Virus record (IMG/VR): IMGVR_UViG_3300030104_002689
Coordinates: 1 to 52,980 of that record
Length of the DNA: 52,980 bases
DNA from: a virus
Direction: 5' to 3' (one strand)
This document shows, one piece after another, positions 1 to 8,031 of the stretch. Each line of letters starts with the position of its first letter. Position 1 is the stretch's first letter. The translations under genes and the position numbers were made by a program. The notes under the pieces were generated by a model. The model had not been told where the DNA came from. It worked only from the letters and a program-made list of their open reading frames with translations, and did not search any database.

Positions 1-1124
1 ATGCTAGTTTAAGACATACTATTACAGCAGGTGGTAGTGGAGAAGCATCTTTAGTTTTAACTGCTAATAATAGTACAGGTGATTCATTTGTAAGATGGGA
101 AACTAATGCAAACACCTTTTGTATGGGTCTTGACAATTCTGATAGCAATAAATTTATTTTAAGTGCAGGAAGCGACCCTCATTCTAATAGTGTAATAAAT
201 ATTCAGCCTGATGGTTCAAGTATAGCCATTGATAAGCCTGCAAGTTTTACAGATGTAATAGTAGGTGAAACAAATTCACATATTTCATATACAGCAGGTC
301 AAGCAACAAGCACAGTAACTGGTGGAGCTTTTCGTGCCCCAGGTTCTGATATGGTTACAGGAAGAATTTTTTTCCAAGGCTATCAAAATGGTGCAACTGA
401 TTTAGTAGGTATTAATAATGAATCAGATAAATTAGTAGTTTATAATTACACAGATAGTGCTTATATGTTAAAATTTGATCACGGTGGAAGTGCTGATTTT
501 ACAGGTAATGTTGGAATAAATGGCGATAGATATATGCTCATGGAAAGCGATGCTAACAAAGGATTTTTTGGTAAAGACGATTGGGCAACAAGTGGTGGAA
601 GTGCTGACAATGTAAATGTAGGCTCTTATAATGGTCAGGTTAAAATAACAGCAGGAGCAGGTTCTAGCTCAACTTCTAATATTGTTTGCTTAACAAATAA
701 ATCAACACATTTTAATAGTTTTATTAATGTTGAAGGAGATGTACAACACAAGGCTTCGTCAGGAAGCGGAGTTACTGTTTATAAATTATGGCAACAAAAT
801 GGAGGATATACTGGAGATATTGACATTGTATGTACTGCAAGTGGTTGGAAAAGTTTTATTTATGATTTAGTAGTAATCGGTCATGGAGGCGGTGGAAATT
901 GGCGTGGATTCGCTTATCACAATGGAGGAATAACTCACGGTTATCAATCAATTAACAATAACAATGGTGCTGTAGGTTCTATGAGTTTAACTACATCAGG
1001 TCAAAGCATGACATTTTCAATTCCTCTTAGCTCTACACTTACTCATGTATTGATTGAATTTACACTTTCAACAGGAGGTGGAGACCTCATAACACAAGAC
1101 GATATAGCAATAAGTATAGATTAA
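1..1124 (+). CDS. Tail fibre/appendage protein, 5' end missing
   Basis: The reading frame is open from base 3, so the true start lies left of the window; the visible part is about 373 residues to the stop at 1122-1124. It is rich in Gly, Ser, Asn and Thr and has no catalytic motif, as expected of a beta-rich fibre. Its first ~215 residues match the gene running off the right end of the window (51919 onward), with an 18-base insertion near base 490. The C-terminal ~150 residues have no partner in the window and may be the receptor-binding head. The next fibre gene begins one base after the stop. Function is inferred from composition, the paralogue and the neighbours. Confidence 0.7.
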   Translation, partial: ASLRHTITAGGSGEASLVLTANNSTGDSFVRWETNANTFCMGLDNSDSNKFILSAGSDPHSNSVINIQPDGSSIAIDKPASFTDVIVGETNSHISYTAGQATSTVTGGAFRAPGSDMVTGRIFFQGYQNGATDLVGINNESDKLVVYNYTDSAYMLKFDHGGSADFTGNVGINGDRYMLMESDANKGFFGKDDWATSGGSADNVNVGSYNGQVKITAGAGSSSTSNIVCLTNKSTHFNSFINVEGDVQHKASSGSGVTVYKLWQQNGGYTGDIDIVCTASGWKSFIYDLVVIGHGGGGNWRGFAYHNGGITHGYQSINNNNGAVGSMSLTTSGQSMTFSIPLSSTLTHVLIEFTLSTGGGDLITQDDIAISID

Positions 1125-1125
1125 T

Positions 1126-3225
1126 ATGGCATTAACTAAGATTAAACTAGATACAATGGTAACAGGCAATTTGCCTGATGCTAATATTCCTAATAATATT
1201 ACTATTAGTAACGCAGGTACAGCTACTGCTCTTGAAACTGCTAGAACTATTAATGGAATTAGTTTTGATGGCTCAGCTAACATTACAGTTACTTCAGCAG
1301 CTGGAACATTAACAGGCAATACTTTAGCTAGTGGAGTAACTGCAAGTTCACTTACTTCAGTAGGCACTCTTGGCTCTTTAACAACTTCAGGTTCAACAGG
1401 TAGTAATTACATAGGTTCATTTACTAATACATCAGCAACAGGTTGGGGCTTATTTGTCAAAGGTGGTTCTGATAATGCAGACTACACATTAAGAGTACAA
1501 GACAAAGATGCAAATGATTTATTGTCAGTAAAATCAGGAGGTCGCACTGGTTTTGGTACGAATGATCCTGAAAGCATACTCCACGTTAAAACTTCAACTA
1601 ATACAAGTGAAAATATAAGAATACAAAACGATGATTCAATGACTACTATAGGTGTTTCATCTGATGGTTACTCATTCCATACATATCAGCATAGTTTGTA
1701 TTGGTCAAGTTGGGATGGTTCTAATTGGTCTACTAAAGCTAGATTAGATAATAATGGAAATTGGGCTATTGGTAGTGGCTCTACCGTTGATACTGATAAA
1801 TTTTACATTACTGATGGTGCTTCTCCTTATGGTGGTGCTAATAGAATGATTCAATTAAAAAGAAATGCAACAAATGGAAATGATTCAAGTTCTTTTTGCT
1901 CTATTTTATTTGGTAACAATTCTAATGGATTTACTATTGGTTACGGAGGAACTACAGATAGATTTAGATTTAATGATGGAGGTGGCGTAGAAAGATTTAC
2001 GATTGTTAATGGTGGAGACGTTGGTATTAACGATACTGCACCTTCAACTGCATTAACAAGCTTTGGTTCTGCTTCAAGAGGTTTATCTATAAAAAATCAA
2101 CAACCTACTATTTCATTTACAGATTCAGATGTTACAAAAAGAGCGCATATTGCATTTGAAGGAGGTTCAAGGCAATTATATCTTTCAAGTCCAGAATCTG
2201 ATGGTATAATAACATTCCAAACAGGTGGATTTAACGAAAGGATGCGTATTTTAGCTGAACGTAAAATTGCTATGTTTGGCACATCAATTCCACAAAACTT
2301 TGGTGATGCAAGAGGACATCTTTTAATATCTTCAGAAGATAATGCAGGTGCTAATAACTACGCTGTATTACAACTACAAGGACATACTATAAACAATGAT
2401 GGTTCTTTAGGTGCTATACATTTTTATGACCATAATAGTAGTAATGCGTCTATTCAAGCAAACAGACAGAATAATAGTGGTAGTGCTAAACTTATGTTTT
2501 CTACATCAGAGTCAGGTGGAAGTAAAAAAACTAGAATGACTATTTTTGACGCAGGTTCTGTTTTAATAGATAATGATAATAGTGGTTCACCTGCTCAGCT
2601 TACAGTGCAAAATGATGGAAGTACAGGATGGTTAGGTACTTGGTTAGTTTTAAATAGTAAAAATCATTCTAATCGTGGTGCAGGTGTAACAATGCACAAT
2701 CAAGCTGCTGACAAAGGATTCTTTACAGGATGTCGTTATCAATCAGGATTTGAGAGGTGGAGTATATGTTTTGAAGGAAGAAATTACGCAGACCAAACAA
2801 CTGCTGATTCTGACCATGAAGTATTGCACGTAAACTATGATGGTGCAGCTTACAACGACCAAAATACATGGGGTTCATCATCTGACGAAAGAATTAAAAA
2901 TAGTATTGTAGATTCAAATTCTCAATGGGATGATATAAAATCATTAAAAATTAAAAATTATAAACTTACTAAACATGGAAAAGATGCTTCAACTTTAATA
3001 GGTGTTATTGCACAAGATTTAGAAAAGTCAGGAATGAATGGTCTTGTAGATGAAACAGAAGCTGATGAATTGCAAATAGCAAGATACGAAGATATAAATG
3101 AAGGAGATAAAATTAAATCTGTTAAATATAGCGTACTTTACATGAAAGCTATTAAAGCTTTACAAGAAGCTATGGAAAAAATAGAAACCTTAGAAACTAA
3201 AGTAGAAGCATTGGAGAACGCATAA
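1126..3225 (+). CDS. Tail fibre with C-terminal S74 chaperone domain
   Basis: A 699-residue protein. The N-terminus has a common phage-fibre pattern (TARTINGISFDGSANITV, about residues 40-57), followed by a long Gly/Ser/Asn-rich beta region. From about residue 585 (SSDERIKNSIV) to the end it matches the intramolecular chaperone of endosialidase (peptidase S74): a Ser-Asp start, a conserved IGVIAQDLE segment and a terminal coiled coil. In known members this domain helps the fibre trimerise and then cuts itself off. The stop overlaps the next ATG (TAATG). The fold is confident; the target on the host is unknown. Confidence 0.85.
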   Translation: MALTKIKLDTMVTGNLPDANIPNNITISNAGTATALETARTINGISFDGSANITVTSAAGTLTGNTLASGVTASSLTSVGTLGSLTTSGSTGSNYIGSFTNTSATGWGLFVKGGSDNADYTLRVQDKDANDLLSVKSGGRTGFGTNDPESILHVKTSTNTSENIRIQNDDSMTTIGVSSDGYSFHTYQHSLYWSSWDGSNWSTKARLDNNGNWAIGSGSTVDTDKFYITDGASPYGGANRMIQLKRNATNGNDSSSFCSILFGNNSNGFTIGYGGTTDRFRFNDGGGVERFTIVNGGDVGINDTAPSTALTSFGSASRGLSIKNQQPTISFTDSDVTKRAHIAFEGGSRQLYLSSPESDGIITFQTGGFNERMRILAERKIAMFGTSIPQNFGDARGHLLISSEDNAGANNYAVLQLQGHTINNDGSLGAIHFYDHNSSNASIQANRQNNSGSAKLMFSTSESGGSKKTRMTIFDAGSVLIDNDNSGSPAQLTVQNDGSTGWLGTWLVLNSKNHSNRGAGVTMHNQAADKGFFTGCRYQSGFERWSICFEGRNYADQTTADSDHEVLHVNYDGAAYNDQNTWGSSSDERIKNSIVDSNSQWDDIKSLKIKNYKLTKHGKDASTLIGVIAQDLEKSGMNGLVDETEADELQIARYEDINEGDKIKSVKYSVLYMKAIKALQEAMEKIETLETKVEALENA

Positions 3226-5093
3226 TGCCTTATCTTGGACATTCACCAACTAACGCTGGAAGTTTCATTGAAATTGATGATTACGGATCTTCTTTCAATG
3301 GAAGCACAACAGCTTTTACCTTACAAGTAGGTGGTGTAGATGTAACACCTAATGCTCAAAACTTATTAGTTATGATAGATGGTGTTATGCAAATGCCAGG
3401 TAGTGCATATAGTGTTTCTGGTAGTACTATTACATATACAGAAGCACCAGCTAACGGAGCAGATTCTTATGTAGTTCTTATGGGTCAATCGGCTAGTATT
3501 GGTCAAGGTACAATAGGTGCCGATGAATTAAAAATAACAGGTAATGGTTCAAGTGGACAACTCTTATCTACAGATGGGGATGGTACTTTTAGTTACCTAT
3601 CAACTACAAGCATTACTTCAGTAGGTACAATAGGTACAGGTGTCTGGCAAGGGACTGCTATCGCTTCTGCTTATCTTGATGCAGACACAGCTCATCTTTC
3701 AGGTACGCAAACATTTAGTGGTGCTAAAACATTTACAGGTGGATTAACAATAGATCCAAGTGGTGATAATTATGTAACTATGACAAGTGGGGCAACTGAT
3801 GCTAATTTAGGATTTTTATTTAAAAACTCATCTAATGCTCAAAAAGGTTTTGTATTATTTGATTCCGATGATTCTATACTAACACTTGATTCTGATGGTG
3901 TAATTAGGCTTGATGCAGATGGTGGTCAAATACAATTCTTAGATGGTGGTACTGAAATTGGTGTTCTTGAAAATAGTAGTTCTGATTTTATAATAGAATC
4001 AAAAGTGCAAGACAAAGATATACTGTTTAGAGGTAATGATGGTGGTACAGGCATAGAGCTTATGCGAATGAATATGTCAGGAGCTAATATAGGAATAAGC
4101 ACAGGAAATAGTATTGGTGCAAAACTTCACGTTGCTGACAATAGAAGCACAGCTTATAGCAGTACAGGAGAACCTGCTGAAACTATTATTGCACATAACA
4201 AAAATGGTACTGATAATAGTGGTGTAAATAATTACGCATCACTATCATTCCAAGTAGCAGATGGAGCTACATCTCAAGGATTTATAAATTATGTAAGAAC
4301 TGGTAATAATACTGGAGATTTTACATTTTCTCAAAGAACTGGTAGTTCAAGCTATGCAGAGGCTATGCGTATTTCATCTGATGGTAAAATAGGTATAAAC
4401 CACACCACACCACAATTTGGCTTAACTTTAGCTCAAGGCAATACAGATAAAGAGGCAATAGGATGGGAAGATGCAAGTAATACCAAAAGAGCATCTATTT
4501 ACACATCAACTTCAGATGATTTCTTAACTTTTAATGTTGCAGGTGGAGACAGAATGAAGTTAGGTAGTAATTCAAGTAATTGGACTTTGCAACTTACAGG
4601 CAACAGCCCTTATGGGATGCAAATAACAACTACTGCGTCTAACTCATCTTCACATGATATGTTTGTAGTAAAAAGAGGAGATGGAACAAAATGTTTTGAA
4701 ATTTTTGGAGATGGTAATGTTTATGGTGTAAATGAATTTATTTCTGATAGGGGCTTTAGAAGTAAAGGAACATCAGGAGCTGCTCCCACAGGCGATGACC
4801 ATCATAATGTACCTATTAAAATGGTAGCATATAGAAAGACTGTTTCTTCAACCGATGTTAGTAATGGATATATTGATTTTGATACAGATATATATAGAGA
4901 TAATATAATTAGTGGAATAACAAATCATTTTGGAGCAGCAGCTACTAATGTTAATAACATAGGGTATAATCCAGGATATGGACATTCATTGCATTTTTAT
5001 GCAGGTGGAGGTTGTCGTCTTTATTTTGGGGGCAGTGTAGTGCAAAATGATAAAATGGGTATAGTTTTATTCTTTCACGGGAGTACAGGCTAA
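3225..5093 (+). CDS. Tail fibre protein with shaft repeat
   Basis: A 622-residue protein. The first ~85 residues (FNGSTTAFTLQVGG, NLLVMIDGVMQMPG) resemble N-terminal domains that start many marine phage fibres, probably the virion-attachment end. A 39-residue module containing LDADTAHLSGTQTFSG lies at 3618-3734 and recurs twice in the fibre at 10754-12940. The C-terminal part is Gly-rich with no S74 domain, so it may be a different receptor-binding tip. The gene is coupled by TAATG to the genes on both sides. Fibre role is a strong inference; binding specificity is unknown. Confidence 0.8.
   Translation: MPYLGHSPTNAGSFIEIDDYGSSFNGSTTAFTLQVGGVDVTPNAQNLLVMIDGVMQMPGSAYSVSGSTITYTEAPANGADSYVVLMGQSASIGQGTIGADELKITGNGSSGQLLSTDGDGTFSYLSTTSITSVGTIGTGVWQGTAIASAYLDADTAHLSGTQTFSGAKTFTGGLTIDPSGDNYVTMTSGATDANLGFLFKNSSNAQKGFVLFDSDDSILTLDSDGVIRLDADGGQIQFLDGGTEIGVLENSSSDFIIESKVQDKDILFRGNDGGTGIELMRMNMSGANIGISTGNSIGAKLHVADNRSTAYSSTGEPAETIIAHNKNGTDNSGVNNYASLSFQVADGATSQGFINYVRTGNNTGDFTFSQRTGSSSYAEAMRISSDGKIGINHTTPQFGLTLAQGNTDKEAIGWEDASNTKRASIYTSTSDDFLTFNVAGGDRMKLGSNSSNWTLQLTGNSPYGMQITTTASNSSSHDMFVVKRGDGTKCFEIFGDGNVYGVNEFISDRGFRSKGTSGAAPTGDDHHNVPIKMVAYRKTVSSTDVSNGYIDFDTDIYRDNIISGITNHFGAAATNVNNIGYNPGYGHSLHFYAGGGCRLYFGGSVVQNDKMGIVLFFHGSTG
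3618..3734 (+). repeat. 39-residue fibre module, copy 1
   Basis: This copy has 39 codons. The shared pattern is VGT-I-x-T-G-x-W-x-G, about eight variable residues, then LDADTAHLSGTQTFSG and a final F. It aligns without gaps to 11909-12025 and 12248-12364. Confidence 0.8.
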
Positions 5094-5365
5094 TGCGTAA
5101 AAAATTAAACGAATGGGCAGATGCAAGCAAAGTATTGCACGGATTAGTATTGATCGGATTTGCTATAGCATTTATGGTAAGTATATTAAGCTGTGAAGAT
5201 GATTTTCACATAGGTAAATCAGAAGAAGAAATTAAAACAGAATTATATCAAACTATGTTTGAAGTTGATAGCATTTTATTAAGAATAAAATATCAATTAG
5301 ACACTACTGATATAGATGGTACGTTTTATTTAAATGCTCAAAGAATTAACAATGGTAGTAATTAG
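5093..5365 (+). CDS. Small membrane protein or lipoprotein
   Basis: A 90-residue protein. It has a basic start (MRKK), a hydrophobic segment at about residues 17-33 (VLHGLVLIGFAIAFMVSIL), then SCEDD, which could be a loose lipobox with Cys at about 34. The remainder is a charged soluble domain. It sits between the fibre genes and the lysis cassette, and its start overlaps the previous stop. An outer-membrane spanin subunit is possible from topology and position, but there is no sequence match I can claim. Confidence 0.55.
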   Translation: MRKKLNEWADASKVLHGLVLIGFAIAFMVSILSCEDDFHIGKSEEEIKTELYQTMFEVDSILLRIKYQLDTTDIDGTFYLNAQRINNGSN

Positions 5366-5386
5366 AATTGCTTTCATTGTTATAGT

Positions 5387-5605
5387 ATGGATAATAATAA
5401 TAACAATAAACCAATAGGAGATATTGTGGCATCATTAAAAGAAAAACTAGAAGAATTAACTAAGCAGTATAAAGAGGTTTCTGAGCAAGCAGCTCAAACC
5501 AATACTATGAAAGTTAAATTGGAAGGTGCAATTGAAATGACACAAATGCTAATTCAAGAAGAAGAAGCATCGAAGGAAGATAAGAAAGACGATAAGAAAA
5601 AATAA
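5387..5605 (+). CDS. Small charged coiled-coil protein
   Basis: A 72-residue protein. It starts with an Asn run (MDNNNNNKP), then a predicted coiled coil (KEKLEELTKQYKEVSEQ) and a Lys/Asp-rich tail (KEDKKDDKKK). There is no membrane segment. It stops on the base that begins the next gene, so it belongs to the same unit as the lysis genes. No clear Shine-Dalgarno is seen. I do not recognise a family. Confidence 0.6.
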   Translation: MDNNNNNKPIGDIVASLKEKLEELTKQYKEVSEQAAQTNTMKVKLEGAIEMTQMLIQEEEASKEDKKDDKKK

Positions 5606-5832
5606 TGTCAAACGTTCAACAACAGCGAGAAGAAATGTTAAAGATGGTTACAGAAACTCGTGCCTATCAAAAAACTATTTTTAAAAAGTTAGATAGGATT
5701 GAAGAACATTTGGCAAAACAAAATGGCAGGATTAATAATTTAGAAAAATCGCAGTCGGTAGTAAAAGGTATAGGTTTAACTTTTTCTGTTATTTTTTCTG
5801 CCATATTAGCAATCATAAAAGGAGAACAATAA
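5605..5832 (+). CDS. XhlA-like lysis-associated membrane protein
   Basis: A 75-residue protein. Residues 1-50 form a coiled coil (FKKLDRIEEHLAKQNGRINNLE) followed by one C-terminal hydrophobic helix (VVKGIGLTFSVIFSAILAII). This topology is that of haemolysin XhlA and similar phage proteins that work with a holin and endolysin. The muramidase gene is 220 bases downstream. The family assignment rests on topology and context, not on an alignment. Confidence 0.6.
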   Translation: MSNVQQQREEMLKMVTETRAYQKTIFKKLDRIEEHLAKQNGRINNLEKSQSVVKGIGLTFSVIFSAILAIIKGEQ

Positions 5833-5833
5833 T

Positions 5834-6067
5834 ATGGATTCATTAATGATTATACTAGGTGTAGTTGCAGCTATTTGTGGCTCATTAGTTGGCATTGTAT
5901 CTGTTCAGAATCGAAAACTTATTGTTGAATTTCAAGAGTTGGCAGAGGTATTGAAGGAAGCCCTAGAAGACAAACAGATTACTAAAGATGAAATGAAAGA
6001 AATTATGGCTGAAGTAATTGATGTTGTAGATGCTCTAAAGGAATCAACATGGCTTTTCAAGAAATAG
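5834..6067 (+). CDS. Holin-like small membrane protein
   Basis: A 77-residue protein with one N-terminal transmembrane helix (MDSLMIILGVVAAICGSLVGIVSV) and a charged amphipathic helix (EVLKEALEDKQITKDEMKEIM) facing the cytoplasm or periplasm. It overlaps the start of the muramidase gene by 19 bases, so translation is probably coupled. A holin or pinholin role is the natural inference. A single helix alone does not prove it. Confidence 0.55.
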   Translation: MDSLMIILGVVAAICGSLVGIVSVQNRKLIVEFQELAEVLKEALEDKQITKDEMKEIMAEVIDVVDALKESTWLFKK

Positions 6068-6519
6068 TAGAACGAGTAATAGAACGTGAAGGGGGTTATG
6101 TAAATCACCCTAATGACCCTGGAGCGGAAACTAACATGGGTATATCTATTAAAGCTCACCCTAAAGAAGATATTAAAAATCTTACTAAAAAAAGAGCTAT
6201 AGAGATATATCATCGTTACTACTGGATACCAAGTAAAGCATCACAGTTGCCCAATAAATTACAAGAAACATATTTTGATATGGCAGTAAATATGGGAACA
6301 TCTCGTGCTGTTAAAATATTGCAAGAGGCTTGTAATTCGAAAGGATGCAAATTAGTTGTAGATGGTAGAATAGGACCAAAAACAATGAAAGCATCAAAAA
6401 AAATAAACAAATCAAGACTGCAAGTATACAGAATATTGTATTACACAGATCTTATAAGAAGAAGAAAATCATTAAAGGTGTTTATAGTTGGTTGGATTAG
6501 AAGGGCTATGGAAGCATGA
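6049..6519 (+). CDS. Endolysin: GH108 N-acetylmuramidase
   Basis: A 156-residue protein that cuts the glycan chain of peptidoglycan to release progeny. The N-terminal motif EREGGYVNHPNDPGAETNMG (residues 12-30) is the signature of glycoside hydrolase family 108; the Glu of EGGY (residue 14) is the expected catalytic acid. The middle (LQEACNSKG, VVDGRIGPKT, about residues 88-110) fits the peptidoglycan-binding part that follows GH108. Length is near that of the family. There is no signal peptide, so export would depend on the small membrane proteins just upstream. The last four bases overlap the next gene (ATGA). Confidence 0.92.
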   Translation: MAFQEIVERVIEREGGYVNHPNDPGAETNMGISIKAHPKEDIKNLTKKRAIEIYHRYYWIPSKASQLPNKLQETYFDMAVNMGTSRAVKILQEACNSKGCKLVVDGRIGPKTMKASKKINKSRLQVYRILYYTDLIRRRKSLKVFIVGWIRRAMEA

Positions 6520-7280
6520 TTACTAAAAGAGCTATTGTAATACCAGACCAGCATTTTCCATTGCACGACCAACCTGCTATTAATGTAACCTTACAAGCTA
6601 TGGAAATAATTAAACCAGATATTTTTATCAATCTGGGTGATGTTGGTGAATGGAGTAGTGTTTCAGCTTGGCAATGGAAAGGTAAAAAACAACCTCCTCT
6701 TGAATATCAACTTCCATTTATTAAAGAAGAAATAGAACAAGTAAATGAAGGCATAGATCAATTTGATAAAGTGTTAAATAAAATAAAATGCAAAGAAAGG
6801 TATATTTTAGCAGGAAATCATGATGAATGGTTAACATATGGTTTTTGTGAAAGATACCCTTATATGAAAGACTATACATTTAGAAAGGCTTGTAGATGGG
6901 ATGAAAGAGGATATAAATATTACTCATACAATCAACCCCTTAAATTGGGTAAGGTCAACTTTATTCACGGAGCATATGCAACAACGTACCACGCTAAGAA
7001 ACATCTTGAGGCTTATGGTAGTAATATTATCTACGGGCATACTCATGATATACAACGTCATTCTACTACTAAGCTTGACAGTGGAACGATTGGTGCATGG
7101 AGTATGGGCTGCCTTAAAGATATGAGTCCTAGTAAAAATAAATGGCTAAAAGGTAGACTTCATAACTGGAATCATGCTTTTGGTATTGTAGACTTTTTTA
7201 AAGGTGGCAATTTTAAAGTTGAAGTTGTAGAAATAGTTAAAGGAGTTACCTCTTTATGGGGAGAAAGGATTGAAGGTTAG
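6516..7280 (+). CDS. Calcineurin-like metallophosphoesterase
   Basis: A 254-residue protein with the complete dimetal motif series: D11-x-H13 (PDQHF), GD at 41-42 (NLGDVGE), GNHDE at 100-104, H151 (FIHGAY) and GHTHD at 174-178. These residues coordinate two metal ions in enzymes that cleave phosphomonoesters, phosphodiesters or nucleotides. The substrate is unknown. The ATG overlaps the endolysin stop, placing it in the late lysis/structural block. This is an odd place for a nucleic-acid repair enzyme and leaves room for a role in cell-wall or nucleotide processing. Confidence 0.9.
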   Translation: MITKRAIVIPDQHFPLHDQPAINVTLQAMEIIKPDIFINLGDVGEWSSVSAWQWKGKKQPPLEYQLPFIKEEIEQVNEGIDQFDKVLNKIKCKERYILAGNHDEWLTYGFCERYPYMKDYTFRKACRWDERGYKYYSYNQPLKLGKVNFIHGAYATTYHAKKHLEAYGSNIIYGHTHDIQRHSTTKLDSGTIGAWSMGCLKDMSPSKNKWLKGRLHNWNHAFGIVDFFKGGNFKVEVVEIVKGVTSLWGERIEG

Positions 7281-7282
7281 TT

Positions 7283-7447
7283 ATGGCATACGAAAAATAT
7301 GAAGAAACTGAAGATATTATTGATTGGGATGCTGTTGCTAAACAACCATTGTATTATAGAAATGCAATAGCAAAAGGAAAAAGAAAACCACCAACAAAAA
7401 AAATAATACGTAAGGGTAAGCGTAGAGAGGAAAATAAAAATGCCTAG
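7283..7447 (+). CDS. Small protein, acidic head and basic tail
   Basis: A 54-residue frame, MAYEKYEETEDII at the start and KGKRKPPTKK near the end. It begins three bases after the phosphoesterase stop and overlaps the next small gene by eight bases, so it fits the spacing of a real gene here. The acidic N-terminus and Lys/Arg-rich C-terminus suggest binding to nucleic acid or to a basic partner. No family recognised. Confidence 0.6.
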   Translation: MAYEKYEETEDIIDWDAVAKQPLYYRNAIAKGKRKPPTKKIIRKGKRREENKNA

Positions 7448-7613
7448 AGCAAAGAAAAAAGGTTTATACGCAAATATTCATGCTAAACGTAAACGCATAA
7501 AAGCTGGTTCTGGTGAAAAAATGAGAAAACCAGGAACTAAAGGTGCGCCTACTAAAGCACAATTTAAAAGAGCAGCTAAAACTGCTAAAAAAAGAACAAG
7601 GAAAAGAAGATAA
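7440..7613 (+). CDS. Tiny Lys/Arg-rich protein
   Basis: A 57-residue protein in which roughly 40% of residues are Lys or Arg, from MPRAKKKG to KKRTRKRR. It has a good ribosome binding site (GAGAGG about 8 bases before the ATG) and couples to the next gene through TAATG. It resembles in composition the proteins at 7613-7879, 10657-10767 and 47090-47203. A DNA-condensing or packaged virion protein is likely but not shown. Confidence 0.7.
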   Translation: MPRAKKKGLYANIHAKRKRIKAGSGEKMRKPGTKGAPTKAQFKRAAKTAKKRTRKRR

Positions 7614-7879
7614 TGGCTAAATCACCTGCATGGCAACGTAAAGAAGGAAAATCACCCAGTGGTGGATTAAATGCTAAAGGTAGGGCTAGTTACAAAGGTG
7701 GTACGTTAAAAGCACCTGTAACTCAAAAAAATCCTAAAGGTAAAGCTAAATCTAGACGTGCATCATTTTGTGCTAGAATGTGTGGAATGAAAAAACGACT
7801 TACTGGCAAAAAAACAGCAAATGATCCAAACTCTAGAATAAATAAAGCGTTAAGAAAATGGAGATGTAAATGTCGTTAG
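7613..7879 (+). CDS. Small basic phage protein (GLNAKGRASYK type)
   Basis: An 88-residue protein with the distinctive order SPSGGLNAKGRASYKGG, LKAPVT, NPKGKAKSRRASFCARMCGM, NDPNSRINKALRKWRCKCR. I recognise this as a small conserved protein common in phage structural regions (DUF6321-like from memory; not checked). Four cysteines (two around residue 52-56, two near the end) could bind a metal. High positive charge suggests contact with packaged DNA. It overlaps the following small acidic gene by ten bases. Confidence 0.75.
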   Translation: MAKSPAWQRKEGKSPSGGLNAKGRASYKGGTLKAPVTQKNPKGKAKSRRASFCARMCGMKKRLTGKKTANDPNSRINKALRKWRCKCR

Positions 7880-8031
7880 AGACTGAGCAACAAGAGCAAA
7901 GACGCATAGAAGATGAAATTATTGACAACTTTAATTATCAAGAAGCTGAATCATTTATGGATTTAGTTGATTACGATGAGGAATATATAGAAAAAGATGC
8001 CGAAGAAAAGTATAGAAATAAATCCGTTTGA
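7870..8031 (+). CDS. Small acidic protein
   Basis: A 53-residue frame starting MSLETEQQEQRRIEDE, with many Glu and Asp (DLVDYDEEYIEKDAEE). The ATG lies inside the end of the basic-protein gene and its stop is 35 bases inside the nozzle-protein gene, giving tight coupling on both sides. The opposite charge to its upstream neighbour hints at pairing or chaperoning of basic proteins. That idea is inference only. Confidence 0.55.
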   Translation: MSLETEQQEQRRIEDEIIDNFNYQEAESFMDLVDYDEEYIEKDAEEKYRNKSV